Assembly (NCBI GenBank): GCA_034387635.1
Contig: JAOANU010000012.1
Coordinates: 124,001 to 188,000, forward strand
Length of the DNA stretch: 64,000 bases
Source: Rhodosporidiobolus odoratus
Taxonomy: Eukaryota > Basidiomycota > Microbotryomycetes > Sporidiobolales > Sporidiobolaceae
Direction: 5' to 3'
This document shows positions 10,501-22,800 of the stretch, piece by piece. Below the pieces are notes generated by a model, which worked only from the letters and a program-made list of their open reading frames with translations, did not search any database and was not told the origin of the DNA. Position 1 is the stretch's first letter, and each line of letters opens with the position of its first letter. The translations under genes were made by a program, and so were the position numbers.

Positions 10501-13500
10501 ACGGACTCCTCCTCGGCGACTGGTACTGCAGTTGCTGATTCTGCCGGAGAAGCGTCGAGCACTTCGGCGCCGGCGTGAGGAGCGGTCTCGCCGTCGAAGC
10601 CCCAAGCATCCGAATGCTCAATCACCTCCGGCGAAGACATGGTACCTTCGCGGTTGACGGAGGTGTCGAGCGGCTCAGCGGGAGGTGCCGGCGAATCGAC
10701 CTTAGCAAGCTCGTGCAACTCCTGACGAGCGGCGATGGGCAGTGTCGCTTGCGCATCGATGAGAGCTTCCGCTTCGCCGAGGGCAGCATTGCGCTCCTCG
10801 CGGGTAAAGGCCTCGCCCTCGTCTTCATCCTCGTCGTCTAGCGGTTCTGGCGCTTTGTCGGTAAGAACCGAGACGGGAACATCTTCTGGCTCCTCGAACG
10901 GTTCCCACCCCGAGCCGCTCTGGGCGACAAAGGGCGAGTGAGGGGGATCGAAGTCGGCCATCCCGTCATCTGCAGTTTTCTGCGGTGTGAAGTCGGCGAA
11001 CCCTTCGTCTGCTCCTTCTGATCCGAGCAGAGTCGACTCGACCGGGAGATCGTGCTGCTGCGTTGCGGCCTCTTGAGCGTCCGGGAGGAAGGACGCGACT
11101 GATTCGAGGACAGCAGGGTCGCTATCATCCTCCTCGCCGCCCAAACCCCACCCATCGTCGGCCGATGTTTCAGGCTCGAACAATGCTGCGTCGTCTTCGT
11201 GTTGAGCGGCGAGGGCTTGCAAGCTCGTTTCCGTGGATGACGCGTCGGTAATCGACTCAGCCGCGTCATGATGTGGTAGCGGAGCGGGGATTTGAGGAGT
11301 TGGCGGTGTCGGAGCTCTGACGGGCGAGTCAATCGGGAATGGTTGATGGAGATCCTGCGAGAGCCATACTGGTCAAGAGGCATGTACTTCGGCGAGGCAG
11401 GGCTACGTACTTGTGCGGGGGCGTTGAGGGGTGTTTGCCCTTCCTCCAGTCCAAAAGGAGCGGCCTCCTGGTCTGGCAAGGAGGACACGAGGTCCGGCTT
11501 GGCGGGTTCGACTCGAGAGTCTACCGGTGCAGATTCGCTGGGCTGGTTGAGCATCTCGACGAAGCGAGCGGGCGAGAGCAGCTCAGACGGCTATGCGACA
11601 AAAGAGACTCAGCTTCAGCCGTGATCGACGACCTAGCGAAACGCACCTGAGCTTCCTGTTCTTGCTCGTCCGCCTCTTCTTGTGCATTGAGTCCCCAACC
11701 GTCGTCTTCGACGACTTCCGCTGGCTCCTGAGAAGCTTGCCCCGAGACAAGCTCGGTAGGCGGTGAAGCCGGCTGGTTGGGTAAAGCGGCTTCTGGTGGG
11801 GGCGCAGGCGATTCGAGCTGCGGACATCAGTGTACGGGTCAGCGAGAGAGTTCTAACAGGAGCAGAAGGGCGCAGGACGTACAGCAGCGTGAACAGGTTC
11901 TTCTCGAGCAGCCTCTTCTGGTCGAGCATCTTCAGCGGCCACGGTCAGCGCCGAGAACTGCTCCACGAGTGGTTGCGCTTCTCCTTCCACAGATCGCTCG
12001 TGTCCAAGGCTCCGACTCGATTCGTCCGCTTCAAGTCGCGCCTCTTCCGGTGCTCCTTCCCGTGGAAGGGCTGCAGGCTCGTTCTCTTCCTCCTCGTGGA
12101 ATCCCCAGTCGTCAGCAGGCGCTTCCGCTGCGTCAAGCTCAGGGGACTCCGACGCGACCCTGTGTTGAGCAGGAGTGAGGGCGGTATCGACATGGAAGGG
12201 ATAGGAAGGCGAGAGGGGAGCAGCTGGGACGAGTGCGGCGGGCGGCGGTAAAGGCGGAGTAGCTGGACGAGGAGGTTCCACAGCGCTTCCTGTCGATTCC
12301 TCAGGCTCTCCAACGGCGGGCGAAGGAGCCTCGAGCTCCTCATCGCCAAAGCCCCATTCGTCTCCTCCTTCTTCCTCTTCGGGTTCTTCCTCAGCCGGAC
12401 CCAGCGATGCCGCAGCGAGAGGCGGTGGTGCCAGTGCGGACGAAAAGGCATACGAAGGAGGACGGGAGCGAGAGAGCGAAGTTGGGGAGGAGGCGACGGA
12501 AGAGATAGAGGCGGAGGGGACGTGCGAGACAGTACTTGCAGGAGGAGGAGGAGGCCGCGGTGAAGAAGCAGCAGCAGCAGCAGCTGGCGTAGACCGAAGG
12601 GCAGGAGGGGGCGGACGCTGCGCTTCGGGTTGAGGAGAAGGGGCTGGCGCTTCTTCTTCTTCGCCGAAGCCCCAAGCATCTTCTTCCACATCGCCTCCAG
12701 CATCATCTCCAAAGCCCCAGTCATCCGCGCTCCGGTTACCATCATCTTCATCCATCTCTCCTAGGTCTGCGCCACCTCGAAGGCGAAGTACAGTGCGGCA
12801 GTCGTCCTCCTCTTCCTCCTCACTCTCATCGGAGAAAGCGATCGACGACCCACCCCGCAGCCTCATCGACGGCTGTTCCGTTCCGTAGGCATACGGATCG
12901 TACGGCTGCTGTTGCTGCTGCGACTGCCCCGCTCCTGCGAACCTGTCTTCGAGCTCCTCAAGATCATCGTCCAACCCCCACGGCGAGTTGCCACGAGCCT
13001 GTTGCTCTTGCGCCGCATGACCGTAGCCAGAAGGTGCGTAAGCGTAGGGATTGTAGGCTTGCTGCTGAGAAGGCGCGGACGGAGGGAATTGCTGCTGCTG
13101 CGGGGATGGACGAGAACCTGGAGCTGAAGGTGGGCGATAACCTCCGCCTACTGCGCCACCACCAGTTCCAATGCTAAACGAAGAAGTCTGCGAACTTTGT
13201 GAAGAGATCGAACTTGACCGCTCCAGTCGAGCGCCAGGCGGGTCGGGAGCGAAGTAGTTCGACGGGCTAGACGACTTCGAGCTGCTTGAGCCGAACAGAT
13301 CGGCGAAGAGAGGGTCGTGGGCAGGCAAGTAGCTTGGACCCTGGGCTGGTCGCTGAGCGGAGAGGGAGGCAGCAGCATTCAAAGGGACGTATGGATTGGA
13401 CTGCGAAGGAGGCGGAGAGACGAAACGCTGCTGGATGTGGTTCAGGACTGGACCATTGCTGGCAGCGGAGGAAGGACGAGAAGGCGGGCGGTAAATTGGG

Positions 13501-16500
13501 GACGCGGCTCGATACGGATGGAAAGCTGGAGGAGAAGCGGCACTGGCGCGAGTGAAAGAGGTAGCGGGCGAGACAACCCGCTTGGCGGGTTTCGGGGAGG
13601 TGCGAGGCGGTGCGGAGAAGCCGGAAGAGGCGCGCGGCGGAGGCGCAAAGCCGGAGCTGGCTCGAGGGGGAGGCGGAACAGCTGTAGCTGGCTCTTCGGC
13701 ATCGGCGGCTGCAGGGGAAGATACGAGGATAGGGACACGGGGGGCAGTGGGAGGAGCAAAGGTAGCTTGCGGAGCGTAGGGATCATGGTTGGGCTGAGAA
13801 GGGGAGACGTTGACCTGTGTGTCGATAGTGAGTTAGCTCAAGATCCACGGCTCAACAGAAAGGGTCTGTACCTCTGCCGGTGTTGACATCTGGTAGTCAT
13901 CCTGCTGGCGAGTCTGCGACTCCGGTGCAGCGATGTCCGAGAAAATCGCAGGCTGAGCCGACGGAGCCTGCTCTTGTTCCGGTGAGTCGTGCGCATACGG
14001 GTCGTTTGCGTACGGGTCGTATTCTTGCGACCCTTCTTCCCCCTCAGCCTTGCCTTCGGCTTGCGCTGATTCGATGGCCGAGGTCGACTCATGCGAGCGC
14101 TGGTAAGAGGACTGCTCATACTGAGCAGGCTCATACGGAGACGCTTCGGGCACAGTGAAAGCGGATGACGGCTGCCCATACGGAGACGATTCGCAAGGCG
14201 CGGGCTCGTAAGGCGAGGGTGGATCGTACTCCCTTTGAGGCGGTTGGTATGGCGCCGCCAACGGGTCCGCGGCGGGCTCCTGCTCGTAGGGCGTCGGCTC
14301 ATAGGACGACGGCTCGTGAGATGCCGGCTCATGCTGTGACGGCTCTCGAGACGGCGCTTCGACGGGCTCGGAGTCGGGTTCATGGGATGAGAGTTTCGGA
14401 GGAGTCGGCTCGTAGGGAGAGGGCTCGTAGGCGGCGGGCTCGTAGGAGTCAGGCTCGTAGGAGTCAGGCTCGTAGGAGGCGGGCTCATGAGGAGCAGGTT
14501 GGGATGGGAGGGGCTCGTAGGGTGAGGGTTCGTAGGGTGAGGGTTCGTAGGGTGAGGGTTCGTAGGTCGAAGACTCGTAAGCCAAAGGCTCAGAAGGTGT
14601 AGGTTGATGTGACGGAGGTTGATAAGGAGCCGCCTCCTCTTGTTCTCGACCAGCCTCTGCCGGTATGACCTTCTCCGCTTCCTCGCCGCCCGGCTCAGTA
14701 GTCCCGTACGATTCAGACTGGGGTCGAAAACCGTGAAGAGCGGGTTCGGTCGGGGCGTAAGGATCATAGGCATGCGCATCTCGAGTCAGAGGAAGGGAGG
14801 TGGAGGGCACAGCAGAAGGAAGAGTGGGTTCCGGTGACTCCTCCTTGATCGACCGCTCCTTTGGCGGTGGAGGAGGCGACGAAACAGGTCTCGAAGCCGA
14901 TTCAGGCGTCTCCTCCTTGATCACCCTCGGTTTCTCCTCCTCCTGCTCTTCCTCTTCCGCTTGACCCTGAAGCAACCGCTCAGCAGTAAGCGGCAGAGGC
15001 GCCGGTGTCCCCTCCTCGATCTTGACCCTGCCCAACTCGTGCAGCTCTTCCTCCTCCTCCGCCTTCACCGCCGGGTCCTCGCCGTCGACTTCGCTCGTCC
15101 TCGCGTAATCGTGCAGCTTGCTCACCTCTTCAGGTGAAGCGAGATCTGCGGTTGTCTCTATTTCTTCGACTTGCTCTGTTGGCGTTTCGAGCAGGGCAAA
15201 GGTATCCGATACGGGCGCTGGAGGCGCTGCTTCGACAGCTGCGGAAGGAGAGGATGCAGCGGGTACAGCCGGGGCAGCATCACCACCTTGGAAGAGCGGA
15301 GGCGGGCTCGGACTTCGAGGCGGCAGAGGCGTAGCGATGCGCGATGCGCCCAGCTTGCCACGCTTGACCGAACCGGTCGTGCTCGCGTTCTGCTGATGCG
15401 GAGCGGAGGACGCTGGCAGTACAGCAGATGAAGGCTCGAGTGGTGCCGGAGGAGGAGGAGGAGTCGTGACTCGGGGTGGCTTCGGGGCGAGTGCTTCTTC
15501 GACGGTCATCTCCCGTTTCGCCCCCTTGGGTACCGTCTCGAGGGCAAAGTTGCTAGCCTTACGATCGCCGAACGGCCGTTTCCCCGCCGCTCCCCCTTGG
15601 TCTGTGCCTACGGACACGGACGACGCCTCATCCGGCCCCATCCCCAATCCCAGAAGAAGTCCAAGCATCTCTTCCTCCTCTCGAACTTCCACCTCGACCG
15701 TTTCTCCCTCGCCCCAGTCCCAGCTCTTGACCGCCGAGCGGACTCGGGCAAGCGCCGAGTCACCAACCGCTTTGGCCCAGTGCTGAGGAACGCGGGCAGC
15801 CCAACTGCGGATAACGCGCTGCTCCTCGACCTCGTTTCCACTGGGGCGGGAGAAGGGTAGGAAGGCGAAAAAGCCATGTTGGGGGAGGAACATAGATTCG
15901 AAGGAGGATGCGGAGGAGACGATGGCGAGGTAGGTATCGAGGGAAGAGGTGGAAAGCGGAAGCGACGGCGAGAGATGCGAGGAGATAATGTGGGATTGCA
16001 TTGGCGGGGTCAGGTGCGCGGTGAGGGTCGAAGCGTACTTCGAGGGTGATCCATCTGCAGAAGTCGGGAAGAGGGAGGAGTGCGAGGCGAAGAAGGCGAG
16101 GAAGGTAGAGAGGGTCTGAATCGGGTCCTGCGTGTCTTCGGTCGTGGAGGCGAAAGATACCCTGTACACCGATTCCTCTTCGTTGTCTCCGTACTTAAAG
16201 CCCCATCGCTCCCCCGCCGCGCTTGCGCCTTGGCCGCCCATCGGCGTCTTGCCAGTCCGCTCGAGGAAAGGCGCGATGAAGTGCCGCAGCAGACCCTTCG
16301 CGAGCCGCTGCAGTACTCCGTCCGTCTTGCTCGGCCGTCCAATGACCTGCGCAAACTCTTCCATACAGACGAGCAACTGCTCCACGCTGAGAAGGGGTCC
16401 GCCTGGAGCAGCGGCGATACGTTCACGAAGGGTGAGACTCGCAACCTTCGATGGGTCCGTAGAGGCGGGAGTAATATCGAAGCATCCCTCCAGCGCTCCC

Positions 16501-17213
16501 TGCAGAGCACTCTCGAGACGACTCTCTTCTTCTCCCGCCCAGCGCACAAGAGTACGCCAGACATCCGTCTCCTCGATCCAATCCTCAGCGCCTTCATCGA
16601 CGGCAGAAGAGACGTCGCCAAGAGCTTCGAGCGCCGCTGGTAGGTCTCCTGCAGAGATGGCGGAAGAAAGGGTAGAGATGGTTGTATGGAAGGTGAGGAG
16701 AGCGGAGAGAAGGGTGACAGAAGTGGTGCTAAGCAGGTGGGAAGCAGCAAGGGACTGGTGGGCTGTAAGGCGGGCGACGAGGGGTGGGAGGAATGCGTCC
16801 TGCAAGCTCGGGTGTCAGAACTGATGGCCATCGAGAACCAGAGAAGCGACAAACTGGGCCTTCCATCCTTTCCTCGAGCTCCTTCAGCTCGCGTTCCTCT
16901 TCCTCGAGCTTGACGGCCAGCTCATCGCCTTCCTTGAGCTGGTCTGAGAAGTCGTCCCATTGGCTCTTGATGAGGTTTAGGGTCTTGTCCTGCAAGAAAA
17001 GTATAGGGCAGCGTCATCGAGCCAGAGAAAGATTAGCGAAGACAGCCCAGATGAGAGTGCGCAGCAGCTTACGTTGACTCCGGTGATCTCGTCCTGTATG
17101 CGTGCGTGGAGCTGAGCGGCTGGACCTTTGCCGTCGCGGGTCTGAGGAAGGGAAACGTTGGTCGAAAGGCTGGCAGCTCCGATGTCGGCAAGGAACGAAT
17201 CGATTGTCGACAT
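7513..17213 (-). CDS. ZW10/Dsl1-family vesicle tether with a giant tryptophan-motif insertion
   Basis: ATG at 17211-17213, TAG at 7513-7515. The two ends are ZW10-like. The N-terminal half (17.2-15.1 kb) contains MSTIDSFLADIGAASLSTNV, SQWDDFSDQLKEGDELAVKL and SVEQLLVCMEEFAQVIGR. The C-terminal half (8.7-7.5 kb) contains FVSLLSLYRATAAVHNS, LAEVILWK-like helices, LVNEVLLRVLDEIED, WFKFVFLSELLEAS and TPQEIVKLIRALFSDS. Between them lies about 2,000 codons of disordered, acidic, P/S/A-rich sequence, so the protein would be near 2,900-3,000 residues against about 750-780 for human ZW10 or yeast Dsl1. The insertion holds YEP repeats and about 13 acidic W motifs (DDWGFGDD, EEGWGWDGE, DPWDLD). Known family role: the ZW10/Dsl1 subunit of the NRZ/Dsl1 complex tethers COPI vesicles at the ER; metazoan ZW10 also acts at kinetochores. 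A single gene is inferred because both halves need each other and the frames run open between short introns. A split into two genes is the alternative. Confidence 0.8.
8925..12990 (-). repeat. Array of about 13 acidic tryptophan motifs (W-G-F/W and W-D-L type)
   Basis: Read from N to C terminus on the minus strand: SPWGLDDD, DDWGFGDD, EDAWGFGEE, DEWGFGDEE, DDWGFHEEE, EDDGWGLN, DDGWGLGGEED, SGWEPFEE, SDAWGFDGE, EGWDLGD, DPWDLDPGE, EDGWGWEGD and EEGWGWDGED. All sit in acidic surroundings in otherwise low-complexity sequence. Tryptophan is nearly absent from the insertion outside these motifs. They resemble the W-x(1-6)-W/F peptides that the delta-COP mu-homology domain binds in Dsl1 and ArfGAP1. 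The functional link is inference. Confidence 0.8.
14100..14640 (-). repeat. In-frame YEP-type peptide repeats inside the ZW10/DSL1 insertion
   Basis: On the minus strand this stretch encodes many short units of the form (S/P/A)-YEP-(x)2-3, for example SPYEPSPYEPSPYEP and SYEPDSYEPDSYEPAAYEP. At DNA level it appears on the plus strand as repeated GGGCTCGTA(G/A)G(G/A). It is coding, proline-rich and expected to be disordered. Array length is likely to vary between strains. Confidence 0.85.
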
Positions 17214-17904
17214 GCTGAGGCCCAGCGTGACTGTACTAGGCTAGGGCGATGGTTAACGGCCCGCCCAGCAGGCGAGATGGGACGTGAAAGGTGAATGTGC
17301 TGGAAGTGGGAGAGTCGAGTAGAGTAAAGTGGGGCGACTGCTGATCGCGCTGTGTCTGGCGGTGTGGCGGTTACTGCACTACAGGAACTTGCTGCTTGTC
17401 CGCTGACTCGTCACCAGCTTGTATTGTTGACTGTTTAGCCCAGGTCAACTCGTTTCTCTTGAGTCCTCCTCCACCAACATCGACTTCGATTACAACAGCA
17501 TCATACAAAAATACCACAGCTCGCAGAACGGCAGTCGCATCGATTCGGTGCGCCCACGCCCGTGCCCTGACATGCGGCCTCACCTTCGCCGTTTCCACTC
17601 TTCCGCAACCCTTCGAAACCTCCTCACCCACGACGCTACCTGAGCCTTGCATCTGCCCGACACGCCTTCAAACGTGCAGCACACCATCGCTGATCAGTAC
17701 CTCGCGCACATGCTGGGCGGAAGGAGCAGAGACGGACGGAACAGCCTCAGGGAAAGAAGGAAAACGCCGTAGGGTACTGGATTGAGCGAGCACAGCTGAG
17801 CCAGCCTGTCAACGGACACGCGTGCAACCAGTTGTCGCGAGTCCACGCCGCCGGGCCCGGCGCGTGACAGTGCAAAGGTGCTGTGCGTTCAGACGGCTAC
17901 TCCT
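17214..17904. other. ZW10/DSL1 upstream region; no confident gene
   Basis: This 691-bp stretch holds the expected ZW10/DSL1 promoter and 5' leader. A plus-strand frame at 17396-17785 is open for 129 codons but is S/T/P-rich, has no recognisable domain and is not called. Confidence 0.4.
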
Positions 17905-19375
17905 TTACGCTTTTCCGACCTCCTCCAACAACCTATCCAAACTCCTCATCCCCTCCTTCGCATACTCCTTCAGATCCCTGTCTTTCGCCCCCTTCCCCTC
18001 GATCCCTCCGTCAAACACCTCCATACTCAGTGTTCCCCTAAACCCCGTTTCCAGCACGGCCTTCGTAATCTCCACCACGGGCAGGTAGCCATCCGGTGAA
18101 GACGTGGCAAACGGGAAGGGGCGGTAGTCGTGGGACCATCTTCCGCGAGGTCGGAGTGAATCGACCGTCTTGTCCTCCAAGGGGGGAGTGACTTTGTACG
18201 CATCCGAGATTTGCAGGAAAATGATCTTGTCGGGAGGGATTTGACGCAGTTGTTCGAGGGATTTGCGGTAGGCTTCTTCGCGGTCGGTAGAGCTGCACGA
18301 GATTCCAAGGCGTCGGTGACTATGCCCCTTGACATTCAGAGCGACACAGAATGGGCACGAGAAAAGCCACGAACGCAATTAACCCGTCCTCCTTGGTCGG
18401 ATCTGCCAAGACTGCTCCAGCATGCTGGAACGTGTCTAAACACAAACCAATGTTGTCGCGGTCAACCGCCTCGACGATCTCCCAGACCGCCTGGGAGGTT
18501 GGAGCGTGGGAAGACCAGCACCTGCGACCAGAAAAGCACTATGTCAACTGCTGCACCCGATGAAAGCAAACGCCGAGTGGCAATGATGAAGGAGTCAAGC
18601 GATCTCGGATGCAGCGGGAAGGTATTGGAAGGCGCAGCCTTGGTCCCACGAGAAAAAGGAAGGGAAGGAGCGCACAAGAAAGGCTGCGTACCAATTCTCG
18701 TAAGCGACCCTGAAGCTCGGATCCGCCTCCTTGAGCTTGTCGCAAAGTAACCTTAGGTCCTTGACTACAGCTTCGCGCGAGGTGTCGATTCCTTCTGCAT
18801 CAGAGGAGCCAACCTGTCAACAGAAAAGGGAGGAATGGTGAGCAACGATTCTAAGCGACGTATGCATGCGCTACATCCTACATAGCGAAAGCAAAGTACA
18901 TCCATTCATGTCGCAGCATGTTGGGATAGTCCGCGGGCTGCTGCTGAGTAGGGAAACTGAGAAAAGAAAAGACGAGGACTCTTACCTGCAGCGTCCTCGT
19001 CCCCACCGCCTTCATAATCCCCACCCACCCCTCAACCCTCTCCCAAACCTCCCTCCTCTCCTCCGACCCCTCCCTCCACCCTTCAAACTTCCCAAACGGC
19101 TGCAAAATGTACACTTGTAAGCCCAATTTCTCACAAACCTTCTTGACCTCGCTGGCCGCCTTCTCAAGGGCGGACCAATCATTCTCGCCTACTTCGCGGT
19201 GGGAAAGTTGAGAGGCAAAGATGAGGAGGTCAGGGAAGGCTAGTTCGATTTGGGTGAAACCGGCGTGCGAGAGGTGAGCGAGTCGGGTGGGGAGGGAGTC
19301 GGTGGGTTGACCGATTGAGGCGGTTGCGAAGCAGCGGGGGATAGACTTGAGTGAGTCTGAAGTCAGGGTAGTCAT
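17905..19375 (-). CDS. Xylose-isomerase-like TIM barrel; probable 3-dehydroshikimate dehydratase
   Basis: ATG at 19373-19375, TAA at 17905-17907, four or more exons. The reading starts PRCFATASIGQPTDSLPTRL, then LSHAGFTQIELAFPDLL. After an intron come VAYENWCWSS, NIGLCLDTFQHAGAVLADPT, KIIFLQISDAYKVTPPL and GFRGTLSMEVFDGG. The order of AYENW (Glu), CLDTF.(Asp), Q-x-SDA and the C-terminal S-x-E-x-F matches the metal-binding positions of sugar-phosphate-isomerase-like barrels. The GLCLDTF-x2-AG-x3-ADPT block is like fungal 3-dehydroshikimate dehydratase (Neurospora qa-4), which makes protocatechuate from dehydroshikimate in quinate catabolism. No other quinate or protocatechuate gene is nearby, so a different isomerase or epimerase of the superfamily remains possible. 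Confidence 0.65.
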
Positions 19376-19826
19376 CGTGCTGGTCTGTAAAGCGAGTTGT
19401 GCAAGAGGACGAAAGCGAAGAAATCCGAGTTGGGAAGGCCAAAAGACTTCGTCATCAAAGTGGGGCAAGGTCGGCGAGGGAGCGGCTCAGCAACTGACTC
19501 GGTATGGAAACTAGCGGCACAGCTGTATGCGACAAGGCGAGGATAGCAGGATATATGAGGCAGTGGCGAGAAGCGGAGGGACGAACCGCGAGGAAAGTCA
19601 GAAGACATCGCGGTTTTGAGCGCAGTTTGAACGACAAGGAACAGCTACAGTGACTACGACTAGAGACGAAACAACGATATAAGAGGACGACGCTCAGTAA
19701 GGCAGGAAAGTCGAAGGAGGGTGACAAGCGAAGCCGGTTCGGCTTTTTTGGTAAGTACCACTGGTAGGAAAGACGAATCGATAGAGAGGGAAAAGCAAGC
19801 ACGGTCTCCTTCTCCTCGTGAAAGCC
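19376..19826. other. Upstream region of the TIM-barrel gene
   Basis: This 451-bp stretch lies between the start of the TIM-barrel gene and the stop codon of the Clr2-type gene; both are on the minus strand. No ORF or RNA gene is supported here, and it presumably contains the promoter of the TIM-barrel gene. Confidence 0.5.
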
Positions 19827-22800
19827 TCATTCCGGGTTAGGCGTGTCCGCGCCGTCAGACGAAGACGAGTTGCCGGACAAGCCCGAGCCATTGACGTGCT
19901 CTTTGAAGTATTGGCCAACTTCGCGCTGCGAACGGGGAAAGAAAAGGAAGAAAGTCAGGACGGCTGAACGCGAGCGACTTGAAACAGGCTCGCGTCGAAC
20001 TTTATGCGGACAGGCAGGCGAGCAGGTGCGAACGGAAGAAAGCAAGAACGTACACCAGCGGTGTCTTCTGCCATCATGATCTGCGAATGACGCGAGTCGA
20101 GCCAGGCGCCGCACTGCACAATGAGAGATCCGGTGAGTCTACATACTCGAAATGGAAGGAAGAAATATGAACGACGCACCTTCATGTACAACCTGAACGC
20201 GGGCTTCAACCCAGCCAGCACGATGGCCCTCTGCTCCCATGTCATCGACGACCCATCCACTCCAGCACTCGCCGCGCCTCCCGCCCCCCCTCCCCCATCC
20301 GGCGCAGCCAACAACGAACTCTTCAACAGCTCATCAATCTTGTCCCTCCTGTTCAAGCTTTCGGGGAGAGGGTGATAGCGCCCTCCGAGGAATTCGATTT
20401 CGGCCGTGATTTGGTGCGTTGGAGAGGTGAGAGCTCGCCATTCGAAACCTACAGGAGGGGCGGGAAGGGAGGATGCGACAGAGGCAGCAGAGGAGGGGAC
20501 GGGGACGTGGCCGTTCGAGGTCGAGGTCGAGAAAGTACCGTTACCGGAACCATTGATCCCGTTCCCGTTCGTCCCGTTACTCTGATCCTCCGTCTTCTTC
20601 CCCTTCCCATTTCCGTTCACTTCGCCGTGACCGCTGACAACGTTATCAGGAGAAAGGCCCGCCGGACTCGGAGCAGCGGACGTCGGGGGCGGCGCCGACT
20701 TTTCAAACATACTCATAGCGCCATTACTAGCCCCCTCCGGCGGCGCATCATTCTTCAAATCCCTCAACTCAAACACCTCTCCTCCAATCTTGAGGTGACC
20801 CGTCTCCTGATCCTTGAACAAGGCGAGGGTTTTCATAAACAGTGCGCGGTCGAGCGAGCCGGGGGTGGGTTCGTGCTGGAGGGGGAGGGGGCCGGTGTTG
20901 CTGTGCATGAGACGGACGAAGTCGCCTGTCCAGATACGCTCGGCACCCCAGTGGAGGCACTGGAAGGCCCATGATCTGAGCTGCCTTTCTGTGCGTTCTT
21001 TGTCGGAGGGGGAGAGGTTTGCTGGGATGTTGGCATGCGCGATCGACGGTTGGTAGCGCTCTCTGATGTCGGGAAGAGGAGGAACAAGATCCGTGCAATG
21101 CATCAAATAGGTCAGCCCTGTCCAAGGAGCGGAAGATTGCGGTGAAGGAAGGGGAAGAAAGGAACAAGAGCAGACACTCACGACATTGCAAAGCTCCCAA
21201 CCACGTGCGCCGCAATCTGCAGCGCCAAAGCCATAGCCGTCACCGCCTCCTCCAACTTCCCTCTAAAGTCCCCAATTTTACAATCCCTCCTTGTCCTCTT
21301 TCCATCCCAAACATGCTTGACGCTCTTGGGATCTGTCATGACATGGGGCGTCCAGAACTCGGTTGGTGGAGGGTGAGCGAGCCAGGTCCTTATTTGATCA
21401 CCGCGCAGGGAGTGGAGCCCGTCCGAGACGGCGAAGAGGCGGACGTCGTACTTCCATTCCTGGGTCGTTTCGAGGCGTGGTGGTACAGGATTGCCGGGGA
21501 CAGGAGGAACGACGACGTTTGAGGTAGTGAAAGGTGCGCGGGAAACGACGATTCCGGGCCAGTGAGTGATGCGGGAGTTGGCGAGTTCGGGATGAGCGGC
21601 GGGGGAGGGGACGAGAGGCTCGGGCAGTTCAGCCCAGACGAGATCGTCGTTGCGGTGGGAGAAGAGGTCGGCGAGATCACCGTCGCGAGAGCGATTGACG
21701 AATGGACCGGTGTAGGTAGGAATGGCGGAAGTGGAGGGGCGCTTACCGTTCGAGGTGGTGGCATGAGATAGACGTTGTTTCTTGCTGCTATGTGCGCCCT
21801 CTCCGGGAGTCGAGCTGCGGCGTTTCTTCTCTAGCTCCTTTAGCTTTGACGCCTCACCCCGAAGCGAGTCCCCGCCTTGCGCACTGATGTCCGCAGGCTC
21901 GATCATGTTCGGGGTAAACTTCTCCCCCTTCTTCTCGGCAAAGCCCCTTCTGTCGCCACCAGGAGCAATCGACTCTCGCTTCGGTTTCAAGGGAGGTAGA
22001 CCTAAAGACGGAGCGACGGAGGAGGCACGCTCGTGCTGAAGACCGAGGTTCTTGTTGACATCGTTCTGAAGCTTCTTGGTGCAGTACTTGCACGCGCACT
22101 TGATCTCGTCGTGCGGCCCATGAACCATGAGCCAGTAGATGTGAGGGCTGATCTCGTTGGCGGTACGGAATTTCACCGTAGCGGGAGAGCCTACATCGGA
22201 GGAACAAGACGGTGAGCGGGTCGCCGAAAAGGGGGCAAATCGAGCCGAGACACACCGAAGATGTAGACGTCCGTACGTGGCGTACCGGAGCCCGTCATGC
22301 TCTGATGGACGGTGAAGAGGTAGTGTTCCGGGAGGTCCTCGAGAATCCAGTACTCTGGCTTGCCACCTAAACGCGCAGAACGAGGGTCAGCCGCGTGCAA
22401 GTACAGAGGAAAAGTCCCATGCGGGAGCAACGGACAGAGATGGAGGCGGAAGATGAATGTGCGAGATGGAGACGCAAGGAGGGATAGAAGAGAAGAACGC
22501 AAGAGCAAAACGCACCCTTTGTCGGTTTCAGCTCCCCAAGCAGCTCCGCAACCTGCGTCCCAACACTCTCCCTCATACTCTTATGCCTCCCTACACCCCT
22601 CTGCACGCAATCATACCAACTCAACCTCCCAGTTGTTTTATCCTTGTGGCCCGACTTCCTTTCTTCCGGTGATGGCCACTTCTGGTCGCTGCCATCCGTC
22701 ACTCCGGGGTTGAGTGAGATTACGTGCGGAGTGTCGCGGCTGTTGTGAGCGGCGCGAGTGATGGTGTAGTGAGGAAGAGGAAGTGGGGAGTAGGTGTCTG

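Noticed and set aside
17396..17785. 129-codon plus-strand ORF upstream of ZW10/DSL1
   Set aside because: Low-complexity S/T/P composition, no domain, and it lies in the expected promoter of the ZW10/DSL1 gene.
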